In this document: positions 1 to 6,771 of the stretch, in pieces
How positions within the stretch are numbered: the stretch's first letter is position 1
How the letters are laid out: each line of letters starts with the position of its first letter
Made by a program: the position numbers and the translations under genes
Notes under the pieces: generated by a model
What the model saw: the letters and a program-made list of their open reading frames with translations, nothing else
What the model was told of the DNA's origin: nothing
The model's database searches: none
NCBI GenBank assembly: GCA_029256645.1
Contig: JAQSXM010000065.1
Location: forward strand, 1-11,474
From: Sporomusa sp.
GTDB taxonomy: Bacteria; Bacillota_C; Negativicutes; Sporomusales; Sporomusaceae
Length of the DNA: 11,474 nucleotides
Reading direction: 5' to 3'

Positions 1-1
1 C

Positions 2-178
2 TCATCAAATGAACATCTAGGACCGTCTTTTATCCAATTCCCCTTCCTCGACCATGGCCTTAGATTTACTGGCTGCCGCTATGTGAAGATGATGTCACCA
101 GATCATAAGGTGTTCTATGATAGTTGGGATGAGGCTATTAATGACGGATATGTGGCTTGTAAGGTTTGTAGACCTTAA
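2..178 (+). CDS. C-terminal fragment of a Cys-rich Ada-like zinc-binding domain protein (5' end outside window)
   Basis: The frame is open from the window edge to a TAA at 176-178, giving 58 residues; the N-terminus lies to the left of the window. The readable part has the spacing of the Ada-type metal-binding fold: GCRYVK, then P-x-H-K-V-x-Y-D-S, then an A-x-x-x-G-Y turn, and a CKVC pair just before the C-terminus, so three cysteines are visible plus a His upstream of the first. In known proteins such a domain binds zinc through Cys residues and occurs alone or at the C-terminus of nucleases and DNA-repair proteins. What is fused N-terminally cannot be seen. It is the only plus-strand gene here and converges with the DHFR-family gene across a strong hairpin. 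Family assignment rests on motif recognition only. Confidence 0.6.
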   Translation, partial: SSNEHLGPSFIQFPFLDHGLRFTGCRYVKMMSPDHKVFYDSWDEAINDGYVACKVCRP

Positions 179-233
179 GGTTAATTGCTTTTAATAGGAA
201 GGCTCTGTTAAAATTTAATGTTGATAATTTTAT

Positions 234-278
234 AATAAGAATGGGAAGCCCATTATATAAGGGTTTCCCATTCTTATT
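234..278. terminator. Bidirectional intrinsic terminator hairpin
   Basis: Perfect 14-bp inverted repeat (234-247 with 265-278), continued inward by a G.T and three G-C pairs to a 9-nt loop. The outer stem is A/T-rich, so each strand presents a run of mostly A before and T after a GGGAA/TTCCC core. It lies between the converging plus-strand fragment (stop at 178) and the minus-strand gene (stop at 375), as expected for a two-way terminator. Confidence 0.75.
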
Positions 279-339
279 GCAATAACTCTATTCATTAGTA
301 GAATAAGTGACAACTACTATCGAGTATTACCTTATGATA

Positions 340-366
340 TTCATTACAATTTATCATTGTAATGAA
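340..366. repeat. Hairpin just downstream of the DHFR-family gene
   Basis: Perfect 11-bp inverted repeat (340-350 with 356-366) with a 5-nt loop, starting 8 bases past the stop codon of the minus-strand gene. It is AT-rich and lacks a clear T-tract, so it may be an mRNA 3'-end stabiliser or a weak terminator ahead of the stronger hairpin at 234-278. Confidence 0.45.
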
Positions 367-374
367 CGATAATA

Positions 375-944
375 TTAATTACCATTCCAATGATAGATCA
401 GTTGCACAACGCCAGAAGAGAACGTTCTTGTATTAACCATTTTTAAATTCAACCTTTGTTTTATATCAATAAACATCGGTTTTCCTTCTCCCAAAATAAT
501 AGGGTGAATAGATAATCTAAATTCATCAACAAGTGCTAAATTTATAAAAGTTGTAATGAGACTTGCTCCGCCATATAGCCAGATATCTTTACCAGGCTTA
601 TTCTTCAATTTATTTACTTCTTCAAGAATATTTTCATTTATAAATATTACTTGATTATCAGTCGCTATTTGTGTTCTAGAAAACACATATTTCTCTTTAC
701 TATGAACCAATTTCCAAATTTCTTTTTCGGTATCAGAGTCTCTAGTCTTTGGAATATATTGTCCCCATAAATCGTAGCTTTTTCTACCATATAAAATAGT
801 ATCAATTTGATTTAAAAAATTAGTGAACCCCATATCAGGGTCCATAATGCACCAATCAACTTCTCCATTTTTCCCTTCAATAAAACCATCTAAAGTAACT
901 GCTAAATCTAAAATTATTCTTCTCTGTTTTACGTTATTTGACAT
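375..944 (-). CDS. Dihydrofolate reductase / RibD C-terminal family protein
   Basis: 189 residues, the usual length for stand-alone proteins of the RibD C-terminal (DHFR-like) fold such as Bacillus YyaP/YwjB. Visible family marks are the N-terminal LAVTLDGFIEG strand-turn, the VDW motif, ILYGRKSYDLW (the NADPH-binding GRxTY-like segment), WLYGGASLI (the conserved GG-x-x-L-x-x-x-F/L motif) and HPIILGEGKPMF near the C-terminus. Members are NAD(P)H-dependent reductases, mostly of unknown substrate; true folate reductase activity is not implied. Start is the ATG at 944 preceded by AGGAGGA (951-957) at good spacing. A TATAAT on the minus strand at 1009-1014 could be its -10 box, though no good -35 is seen. 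It appears monocistronic, ending at hairpins 340-366 and 234-278. Cytoplasmic. Confidence 0.88.
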   Translation of the reverse strand: MSNNVKQRRIILDLAVTLDGFIEGKNGEVDWCIMDPDMGFTNFLNQIDTILYGRKSYDLWGQYIPKTRDSDTEKEIWKLVHSKEKYVFSRTQIATDNQVIFINENILEEVNKLKNKPGKDIWLYGGASLITTFINLALVDEFRLSIHPIILGEGKPMFIDIKQRLNLKMVNTRTFSSGVVQLIYHWNGN

Positions 945-1022
945 ATCTCTTCCTCCTATATCATTAGAGTAAGGATTACAAAACGAATTTAGATAATCGT
1001 AGGCTATTATTATAAGTATCTG

Positions 1023-1311
1023 TTATTTCAAATACGAATGGCGATAGCAGAAATTCTTTAATATGCAGTTTAGTGCTTTCATTATGTGCGGATCAATCAC
1101 AGGAGGTCTCACAAAGCCTATATCGATATCCTTATTGTGAAGTGTCTTAATTTGTATTGGGGTAGGCATCTTATGAAAAAATAAATCTACATATGAATAC
1201 TGTTCCTGAAACTCCCGACAATGATTGGCAGAATATCAAATATTGCAGACCCGACAACCGACCAACCATTCCCAACTCTGCCCTTCGAGTTATATCCTTA
1301 GCCCGCTCTAA
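1023..1311 (-). pseudogene. Degraded LysR-family transcriptional regulator (effector-binding domain remnant)
   Basis: Minus-strand translation gives consecutive LysR pieces in three different frames: LERAKDITRRAELG (the linker helix) at the start, then VGSAIFDILPIIV (first strand and helix of the effector domain), then EFQEQYSYVDLFFHKMPTP and NKDIDIGFVRPPV (the family's LRxGxLDxGFxRPP motif) before a TAA at 1023-1025. The order and spacing fit the first third of a LysR substrate-binding domain of the CatR/CynR/BenM type, but at least two frameshifts break it, the N-terminal helix-turn-helix is missing, and the C-terminal half is gone. It begins 9 bases past the yddG stop on the same strand. 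It is therefore a dead fragment, perhaps of a former regulator of the transporter or of a gene lost by deletion here. Confidence 0.72.
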
Positions 1312-1319
1312 TTAAATAA

Positions 1320-2237
1320 TTATGAAGAGCAAACTTTATTTTTTGATGACCGGTCCTTAGTTGCCTGCCAACATAAAATAGATCCCAAACATACCATAAA
1401 TACACCCTGCCAAAAGGAAACTGCAAGTGGCGCATTCAAAAGCAATGAGGCTAATAACGATGATAATATCGGCGTGAAGTATGAAGCACTGGCAAGTATT
1501 GATACATTGCCATACAGAATACCGAAATTCCAGGAAGCATACCCAAAACCTATTGCACAACCTGCCATCAATACATACATTATGGCATGCATACTAAGGT
1601 TGAGCGCAACACCCTCACTAAGGAAGAACTTAATCCATAAAACAGTAGCAGTGAGGATAAAGAATAATGTAATTCCGTTTTTCCCTCCCGCCAACTTATT
1701 TGTGACAGTGCAGTACGCAGCCCAAATGAAAGCACCTACAAACGCTAAAACATAGCTAAAAGTATTGCTTTTTATATTGCTAATCATCATACTCAAATCC
1801 AGCCCCCTCTCTCCTCCCAATACCCAACAAACACCAAAGAGAGAAAAGATGAGTCCAGGAATTATCAGGAATGAAGATTTCTGTTTATTAAAAATGATCG
1901 CGAATACGATTGTAAGACAGGGCCACAAGTAGTTTATAATATTGACTTCAATTGCCTGAGTACCATTGTTTGCATACCCAATCGCTAGAGCAAAAGATAT
2001 CTCATAAGCCACAAATAAAAAACCTCCAATTAATAAATATTTCAAAGAAAAGGTTTTTATTTGGGGCACTCCTAAGGTAGCAATAAGAAGAGCAGAGGCG
2101 AAGGTATAGATCATAGCAATACCTCCAAGCGGACCAATAAGCTCACTTACGCTATGAATTAAACCAACCATTGTGCTCCAAAGTACGATAGCAATTAGTC
2201 CAATAAAGGTGGCATTGTTTCTGGTCCCTATATTCAT
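1320..2237 (-). CDS. yddG: YddG-type DMT-superfamily exporter (aromatic amino acid / methyl viologen efflux)
   Basis: 305 residues with about ten hydrophobic segments and the two EamA repeats of the drug/metabolite transporter superfamily. It matches remembered E. coli YddG closely along its whole length: FIGLIAIVLWSTMVGLI at the N-terminus, QAIEVNIINYLWPCLTI in the middle, LAFVGAFIWAAYCTVTNK, and SYFTPILSSLLA and SFWQGVFMVCLGSILCW near the end. YddG exports aromatic amino acids and contributes to paraquat resistance in enterobacteria; the same substrates are inferred here. Inner membrane. The C-terminus carries a short basic tail beyond the E. coli end. Start is the ATG at 2237, preceded by a G-rich Shine-Dalgarno (GGGGAGGGG, 2247-2255). 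No terminator is seen before the LysR remnant downstream. Confidence 0.9.
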   Translation of the reverse strand: MNIGTRNNATFIGLIAIVLWSTMVGLIHSVSELIGPLGGIAMIYTFASALLIATLGVPQIKTFSLKYLLIGGFLFVAYEISFALAIGYANNGTQAIEVNIINYLWPCLTIVFAIIFNKQKSSFLIIPGLIFSLFGVCWVLGGERGLDLSMMISNIKSNTFSYVLAFVGAFIWAAYCTVTNKLAGGKNGITLFFILTATVLWIKFFLSEGVALNLSMHAIMYVLMAGCAIGFGYASWNFGILYGNVSILASASYFTPILSSLLASLLLNAPLAVSFWQGVFMVCLGSILCWQATKDRSSKNKVCSS

Positions 2238-2361
2238 CTATATAATCCCCTCCCCGTGAATGTTGTAAAAATAATACTATTCCATTTTCGATGAATGATC
2301 TGATTTATCACTACTAATATGTGGCTGATTTGCACCCCCACCTCATTTTAAATTGCAAGAA

Positions 2362-2388
2362 GACTCAAGGGGACGGTACCGCTGAGTC
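2362..2388 (+). repeat. REP-like palindromic element, copy 1
   Basis: GACTCA at 2362-2367 and its reverse complement TGAGTC at 2383-2388 enclose a 15-nt core containing GGGGACGGTACC. Copy 2 has the same design in the opposite orientation. Confidence 0.5.
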
Positions 2389-2555
2389 CATCAAGCCCTA
2401 GCAATTACACTTTGGCTTATCCCAGTTAACCTTGCAATTCGTCGCGTAAATAATCCTTTAATTATATTCCGTATAGCTACTGGCTTTAAAACTATCTACA
2501 CTTCACACCAAGCCTGCCCTCAAAATATTCTGATGAATTTTACCCATTATTTCCT

Positions 2556-2582
2556 GACTCAAACGTACCATCCCCGTGAGTC
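2556..2582 (-). repeat. REP-like palindromic element, copy 2 (inverted)
   Basis: GACTCA at 2556-2561 and TGAGTC at 2577-2582 enclose a 15-nt core whose reverse complement, CGGGGATGGTACGTT, matches the core of copy 1. Same 27-bp size as copy 1, opposite orientation. Confidence 0.5.
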
Positions 2583-2608
2583 ACGTATTATAAATAACTG
2601 CGAAACAA

Positions 2609-2631
2609 GGCAATGAGTCGACCTCATTGCC
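2609..2631 (-). terminator. Probable terminator of the nim-like gene
   Basis: Perfect 9-bp stem GGCAATGAG / CTCATTGCC (2609-2617 with 2623-2631) and a 5-nt loop, followed on the minus strand by TTGTTTC. It sits about 90 bases past the stop of the flavoprotein gene. The same stem recurs at 3578-3604. Confidence 0.55.
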
Positions 2632-2661
2632 CTGCAAAAAACCTGAAAACACATCACCTTA

Positions 2662-2688
2662 TGAGTTAAAGAACTGTCACCTGACTCA
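2662..2688 (-). repeat. REP-like palindromic element, degenerate copy 3
   Basis: TGAGTTA (2662-2668) and TGACTCA (2682-2688) bracket a core with GAACTGTCACC, a variant of the GGGACGGTTC-type core of the other copies. One arm carries a mismatch. Confidence 0.35.
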
Positions 2689-2722
2689 ATGATTCAAGAC
2701 TCTCAGTTACGAATCTCCCAAG

Positions 2723-3190
2723 CTATCGCCCGAGCTTTCCTGTCATATGCTCAATATCAATTTTATATACGGAAGTAGCACTTGCACCCTTATGTATGTA
2801 TTCAATCCCTTCTGCTAAATAACAGCTGGAATACTTCTCGATTAGCAGCATAAGCGCTCGTTTCATCTCCGCCTCTTCGGTAATTCGTGATGCCTCACCA
2901 AAAAGAATCACGCTATCATATTCTGTGTCAAATTTTTCTGGTAATACCTTGTAGTATCCAACCGCAGAAAAACACACTTTGCCATTGAAGCTGATATTAT
3001 CAATCTTGTGGCCCGATTGCGCAGAATGGAAATAGATTTTGCCGTTATCGTATGCATAATTTAACGGAACCGAATACGGATAGCCATTTTCTCCAATACA
3101 CGCCAACGTTCCAAATTCCGTTTTTTTGAGAATGTTTTTCGTCTCTTCTTCGGACATAATTTTTTCCTTGCGTCGCATAGTCCTAAACAT
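2723..3190 (-). CDS. Nim-like pyridoxamine 5'-phosphate oxidase-family flavoprotein
   Basis: 155 residues, typical for the small split-barrel FMN-binding proteins related to NimA (5-nitroimidazole reductase/resistance) and PNPOx. Family marks are the MFRTMRRKEK start followed by the acidic MSEEE helix, FGTLACIGENGYPYSVPLNYAYDNGKIYFH (first strands of the barrel and the FMN-phosphate contact region), the GHKIDNI motif, KVCFSAVG, and a late acidic YDSVILFGEA strand. Nim proteins reduce nitroimidazoles to amines, but most chromosomal homologues in anaerobes have unknown natural substrates; resistance is not implied. Start is the ATG at 3190, with GGGGGAAGG (3196-3204) upstream. A TATAAT at 3212-3217 places a possible promoter right before the Shine-Dalgarno. 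Cytoplasmic, apparently monocistronic, ending at the hairpin 2609-2631. Confidence 0.87.
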   Translation of the reverse strand: MFRTMRRKEKIMSEEETKNILKKTEFGTLACIGENGYPYSVPLNYAYDNGKIYFHSAQSGHKIDNISFNGKVCFSAVGYYKVLPEKFDTEYDSVILFGEASRITEEAEMKRALMLLIEKYSSCYLAEGIEYIHKGASATSVYKIDIEHMTGKLGR

Positions 3191-3211
3191 AGTACCTTCC
3201 CCCTTAATGGC

Positions 3212-3217
3212 ATTATA
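3212..3217 (-). promoter_or_regulatory. Candidate -10 box of the nim-like gene
   Basis: A perfect TATAAT on the minus strand, 22 bases upstream of the ATG, giving a short leader that still includes the Shine-Dalgarno. No convincing -35 hexamer at 17 bp, so the call is weak. Confidence 0.35.
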
Positions 3218-3577
3218 ATATAGAAACTGTTTGGTGCGGTCTTATTCTTTATAATTTCTTCCGATAGTACATCATCATATATTTCAATGATAGGTGTTAA
3301 TTATATCTTACTGCTAATAACATTTTAGCCTATACCTAGGTCGAAGGACAAGCTAAGACCTTCTCTTTTATCAGTATTCAGGGCGATAGTCCTGAACCTA
3401 ACGAGCAAATTCACCTATATCCTTTCAATTTTTTCAAGGTAATCAGGACAGTTCTATCCCCGCCTAACGGCAACACACAAAAAGTAGTACCCAATCCCCG
3501 CATTCCATAAGGCTCGGGCTATTTTTCGCCGTTAGAGATGATACGGTTCTGCGTATCGGGTCAAACGGTGCAGAAAA

Positions 3578-3604
3578 GGGCAATGAGTTCCGCCCTCATT
3601 GCCC
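3578..3604 (-). terminator. Terminator-like hairpin, probably ends the 683-aa/243-aa gene unit
   Basis: Perfect 10-bp stem GGGCAATGAG / CTCATTGCCC (3578-3587 with 3595-3604), 7-nt loop, followed on the minus strand by TTTTCTG. Lies about 165 bases beyond the stop at 3767. The stem is the same as that of the hairpin at 2609-2631. Confidence 0.55.
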
Positions 3605-3671
3605 TCAGATTTTGATACTATATTCAATAGCAGTCCTTCCCACATACTGTCCCTATATGGACAGAGGCATC

Positions 3672-3737
3672 TCAAAGACGGTTTGAAAGCACTGCTTAAA
3701 ACAGGGGTTTTTCAGTGCTTTTGAACCGTCTCTTTGA
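3672..3737. repeat. Long imperfect inverted repeat
   Basis: Arms 3672-3694 and 3713-3737 pair over about 23 positions with a 2-nt bulge and a 2-nt mismatch around an 18-nt loop. It starts some 30 bases after the stop of the exported protein gene. No T-tract follows on the minus strand, so it may be an mRNA 3'-end structure or a mobile-element trace rather than a classical terminator. Confidence 0.5.
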
Positions 3738-3766
3738 TGCTACCCTCGATGCTACAGCAATGATAG

Positions 3767-4498
3767 CTAAAGCTTTGATAAACGCTGTGCCGCCCGAGTA
3801 ATGATTCGTCCTGTCATAGCCATGGGATCCTTGCCTTTAGCCTCTCTAATATCAAGCAGCATCCAAACCGTTTCATTTGTTTTAGCGTCAACCAGCATAT
3901 ACGTTAATCCGGCATTTCCATACGTATCATAATGCGCCGGTGTTGTAACAGTTCGTTGAACTGGTTGCTTGCGCTTCACCTTTTTCTTTACCCACTTGCC
4001 TTTTGAATCCCGGACGTCAACCTCTACTTCTGTTTCAACCTGTTCCTTATAAGTACGAATTGATTCTGGCACAAAGCGTTGATCATAGCCAAAAGAAGTT
4101 ACTTTAATCTGTAAAATAGCGTCAACTATACTGGGGGTGAAGCTATCCATCTCCGATTTATAGCGGGCTTGATCTTCTGTCTCAAGCTGCTGCATGCTTG
4201 CGCCGGTTATGTTACTTATTCGCTCCTTTAACTGATTGGATGTAATAAATCGGAAATTAGTTTTTGCCCACCGTTCATCCTGAAAAAATTCCTGCGCGTA
4301 AAAAGTTTCCAGCCTGCGAATGCTGAACTCATCAAGCTCGGCCTGAGGATCGATAGACGTATTGACTAGGATAGTTCTGAGGCTGCCGAAATTAAAGCCC
4401 GGCTTTTTCCACTCATCTTTTCGTTCCTCAGCCTGACAAATTGACATGGAAAAAAATAATAAAAGCGCCAGCAATAGAGCTTTATACTTACATCTCAC
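3767..4498 (-). CDS. Exported protein of unknown function
   Basis: 243 residues from a GTG at 4498. A start at the ATG 9 bases upstream (4507) would sit directly against the GGAGG and is less likely. The N-terminus is a clear signal peptide (basic MRCKYK, hydrophobic ALLLALLLFFSM, cleavage near CQA-EE); there is no good lipobox. The mature part is soluble, with mixed charge. A central basic-acidic segment (EVEVDVRDSKGKWVKKKVKRK) is followed by VTTPAHYDTYGNAGLTYMLVDAKTNETVWMLLDIR, a pattern I associate with uncharacterised periplasmic proteins of Negativicutes that resemble DUF4136-like folds. No catalytic motif is recognised. It lies 61 bases downstream of the 683-aa gene on the same strand with only a hairpin between, so the two are probably co-transcribed. 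Likely periplasmic. Confidence 0.75.
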   Translation of the reverse strand: MRCKYKALLLALLLFFSMSICQAEERKDEWKKPGFNFGSLRTILVNTSIDPQAELDEFSIRRLETFYAQEFFQDERWAKTNFRFITSNQLKERISNITGASMQQLETEDQARYKSEMDSFTPSIVDAILQIKVTSFGYDQRFVPESIRTYKEQVETEVEVDVRDSKGKWVKKKVKRKQPVQRTVTTPAHYDTYGNAGLTYMLVDAKTNETVWMLLDIREAKGKDPMAMTGRIITRAAQRLSKL

Positions 4499-4533
4499 TA
4501 CTACCATCCTCCATTCTTAGTAATGTAACAACG

Positions 4534-4559
4534 CCCTTATCAAAAGTAGATGACAAGGG
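4534..4559 (-). repeat. Hairpin between the two genes of the unit
   Basis: A 9-bp stem CCCTTATCA / TGACAAGGG (4534-4542 with 4551-4559, one G.U pair in RNA) with an 8-nt loop, directly abutting the stop codon of the upstream gene. No T-tract follows, so it is more likely a processing or attenuating hairpin than a full terminator; it could lower expression of the downstream gene. Confidence 0.45.
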
Positions 4560-6611
4560 TCATTTGGTTATGGTTACGAAATAGGTTTCCTCAGTAATAC
4601 CTTCGTACTGTATTTCAATCAATTTCCTTCCGGCGCTGGTAAACGGAATCGGATGGCCTTGCTTTAGTTCAACAAATTTCACGCCATCCGCCGAATAACG
4701 AAACGTGAGTTTATCGGTAATATTTGTTGATTTGTCATCAACACGATTAAGCCCGCGTGTATTATAAACCGCGTTCATTCCGGTGATGTCAAAGTTCTCG
4801 CCAATCTTGAAGGTGGTTTTTGGGGGAAATGCCCCTATTCTAAATCCTGCCGATAAACGAGGTTTAGGCAGCTCATTCTTTTCGATCACAGGGGGCTTTA
4901 CGACCGTCTGACCTGCGGAATCGCCAGTCACGGTGATAAAATATCTTCCCCGAATTTGGACGTCGTCTTTTATTTCAACAATCTTTGTTCCGGCAGTCGT
5001 GAACGGACGGCCTTGGGTCAATTTGACGCCATCCGAGGTATAAAAGCTGCAATTAGCAGAGACATCCGTTATTTTCCCTCCGTCATTAAAATCCTTAAAT
5101 ACCGCCTTAAACCCAGTGCTGTCAAAGCCCTCGCCGACCTTGTAGGTGGTTTTTACGGGATATGACAGTATGCTTACTCTGTGCATGAGCGTGGTCGCCA
5201 CGGTCGGCGTGTTGGAATTTACGCCATGCACCATATAGAAGTTGAACTCGGCATTGTGCGGATAATCGGGGTCATATTTTGCTCTCCATTTGTTTTCACT
5301 ATACCAGGTAATAATGTGGGTACCGTCCTTATTGCTTCGGCCCGCAGCATTCAGGTACTGCTCATAAAAGCCGGGAACTTTTATAGTAGCTGTCTTTGCG
5401 AGGTCGTTCGCTCCGCTATCAATCCACCACAGAAACTCTGCGTCCCGGGTGATCAGGCGGCTGCCATTGGACGGAAGTCCTTCGATAGCGAGATATTTGC
5501 CGCCCTCTGTTTGAATCGTAAACAGCATCATCGGTAAATTAAACGAAGCATTCTTCGGGTCGATGGCCGGGACGGTTTTCTTGTAGTTGACTTTGAAGTT
5601 CTGCATTCTTGTGTTGGAAAGCTCCCCCTTGCCGTCTGCGCCTATGACTACGTGGGGCTGATTGGGATATTTTCCGAGTGCGACATCCATCACAAAAACA
5701 CCTGGGTGCATCAGGGTGACTCCTCGCTGAGCCTCGAACACCTGCCAATACCGCTCCATATCCCAGCATTTGCTGGCGTCGCACAGGATTCTCGCCTGTT
5801 CCATGTTGATTTTCGCGCCCGCGCTCGTGTCGCCGCCAACGGCAAATCTCTGGATGTCGGCCGCGGTGAGCGACCCGCGGTTGCCGTCGTGGAAATACTT
5901 GTCCGTATAGGCCGAGAGCTTGAGGAGGACGTCCGCAAACTCCTCATAGGTCACGCTTCCCGCCGCGTTGAATTCCCCGCCGCTGGGGATGACTCCCATA
6001 CTGGCAAGATAATTCGCAGCCGCGCCTATATTCACGTCGCCGATCTTTTGGTTAAACTTTATGTCGGTGAAGTGCTGTTCTTTGTAAAAGGGCATATCGC
6101 CTTCAAATGGCGCACCGCCGTTCCGAAAGAGCAAGAAGATTATTTCTGCCATGTCCGCACGGGTGATGGGCTTTGTCCAGTCGTTTGCCGCATTCGGCCA
6201 CACGTCCTTCGTGCCGATATAGCCATTGTAGTATGACAGCCGCTCTTTTGCCCAAGAGGAACACACGATGTCCGGCTGGTTTATTTTTGACACTTTTGCC
6301 TGATAAACGTAACAGTCGCGGCCGCCGTACTTCACCTTTAACCATGTGCCATCGCTGGCGGTCGCTGCCAAAACCGTCCCCCAAGGAATTTCGCCCTGAA
6401 TGGGGCCGCCTGGTGACAGGCGATAAGGTACATTCCAGTTGTTCCATATGTCGGGGACGGTAACGCTCGGGTCCGCTTTCGGATCACGTTGATCTACCTT
6501 GTACAGCGTCAGTCCCGCCATTGGCGTCATGCTGCCGGCCGCCAGTGCCGCCGGCAGCAGGGTCAGTACCATGCACAGGGTTAGCAGGATGCTTATAAGT
6601 CGCTTTTTCAT
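4560..6611 (-). CDS. Secreted multidomain protein: SH3-like, S-layer homology, ricin-like and Ig-like (Big_3-type) domains
   Basis: 683 residues from the ATG at 6611, chosen because it follows AAAGGA (6620-6625) and opens a textbook signal peptide (MKKRLISILLTLCMVLTLLPAALA); a longer frame to 6650 adds 13 unlikely residues. Residues ~58-110 read as a bacterial SH3 domain (NVPYRLSPGGPIQGEIPWGT, GTWLKVKYGG). Residues ~120-280 hold three S-layer-homology-like repeats, shown by ITRADMAEIIFLLF, FTDIK...YLASMGVIPSGGEF and KINMEQARIL. Residues ~362-462 look like a ricin-type beta-trefoil (GKYLAIEG, QYLNAAGRSNKDGTHI). Two Ig-like Big_3-type domains follow (~478-562 and ~588-683), each starting KTTYKVGEGFD or KTTFKIGENFD. 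This suggests a cell-surface protein binding peptidoglycan, cell-wall polymer or carbohydrate. The 5' two thirds look visibly richer in GC than the Ig-like 3' end. Precedes the 243-aa exported protein gene. Confidence 0.82.
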   Translation of the reverse strand: MKKRLISILLTLCMVLTLLPAALAAGSMTPMAGLTLYKVDQRDPKADPSVTVPDIWNNWNVPYRLSPGGPIQGEIPWGTVLAATASDGTWLKVKYGGRDCYVYQAKVSKINQPDIVCSSWAKERLSYYNGYIGTKDVWPNAANDWTKPITRADMAEIIFLLFRNGGAPFEGDMPFYKEQHFTDIKFNQKIGDVNIGAAANYLASMGVIPSGGEFNAAGSVTYEEFADVLLKLSAYTDKYFHDGNRGSLTAADIQRFAVGGDTSAGAKINMEQARILCDASKCWDMERYWQVFEAQRGVTLMHPGVFVMDVALGKYPNQPHVVIGADGKGELSNTRMQNFKVNYKKTVPAIDPKNASFNLPMMLFTIQTEGGKYLAIEGLPSNGSRLITRDAEFLWWIDSGANDLAKTATIKVPGFYEQYLNAAGRSNKDGTHIITWYSENKWRAKYDPDYPHNAEFNFYMVHGVNSNTPTVATTLMHRVSILSYPVKTTYKVGEGFDSTGFKAVFKDFNDGGKITDVSANCSFYTSDGVKLTQGRPFTTAGTKIVEIKDDVQIRGRYFITVTGDSAGQTVVKPPVIEKNELPKPRLSAGFRIGAFPPKTTFKIGENFDITGMNAVYNTRGLNRVDDKSTNITDKLTFRYSADGVKFVELKQGHPIPFTSAGRKLIEIQYEGITEETYFVTITK

Positions 6612-6665
6612 TGCTTTGTTCCTTTCATAATTGGATGGTAAATACTGCAATCCATAGATATATTA

Positions 6666-6671
6666 ATTATA
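6666..6671 (-). promoter_or_regulatory. -10 box (TATAAT) of the 683-aa protein gene
   Basis: Perfect TATAAT on the minus strand, conserved with its flanks (TTTAAC before, TAAT after) in the module upstream of the autotransporter gene. A TTGAAC lies 20 bp upstream, too far for a standard -35. Confidence 0.55.
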
Positions 6672-6734
6672 GTTAAATCTTGCGACTGTTAGTTCAACAT
6701 GTGGAAAAATGCAGTTTTTTTGGTGAAATTGGAG

Positions 6735-6771
6735 AAAAAAGAAAAAGAAAAAGCCATGCATGACGCATGGC
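6735..6771 (-). terminator. Intrinsic terminator downstream of the His/Pro-rich protein gene
   Basis: Minus strand: GCCATGC-GTCAT-GCATGGC (7-bp stem, 5-nt loop, 6753-6771) followed by TTTTTCTTTTTC. It lies about 155 bases beyond the stop at 6928 and just upstream of the next promoter, so it separates the two transcription units. Confidence 0.75.

Larger units (their letters stand above)
2238..2722. other. Intergenic region with REP-like elements and a terminator
   Basis: No coding potential was recognised on either strand. The stretch holds the yddG ribosome binding site, three copies of a 25-27 bp palindrome-ended element, and the hairpin that probably terminates the nim transcript. Confidence 0.6.
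3191..3766. other. Intergenic region without a convincing gene
   Basis: Both strands are broken by stops. It contains the possible nim promoter, an 8-bp inverted repeat CTAACGGC/GCCGTTAG (3464-3471 with 3528-3535), a terminator-like hairpin (3578-3604) and a long imperfect inverted repeat (3672-3737). A 29-codon minus-strand frame (3325-3414, GTG start after AAAGGA) is too short to support. Confidence 0.55.

Noticed and set aside
1357..1755. Other frames over yddG on both strands (1357-1560 minus, 1474-1755 plus)
   Set aside because: Shadows of the strongly supported YddG frame without ribosome binding sites or family features.
3325..3414. 29-codon minus-strand frame with GTG start after AAAGGA
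   Set aside because: Too short, no recognisable motif, and in a region otherwise lacking coding signs.
4956..6463. Several plus- and minus-strand frames within the 683-aa gene
   Set aside because: They are long only because of local composition; the SH3/SLH/ricin-like/Ig frame explains the region completely.
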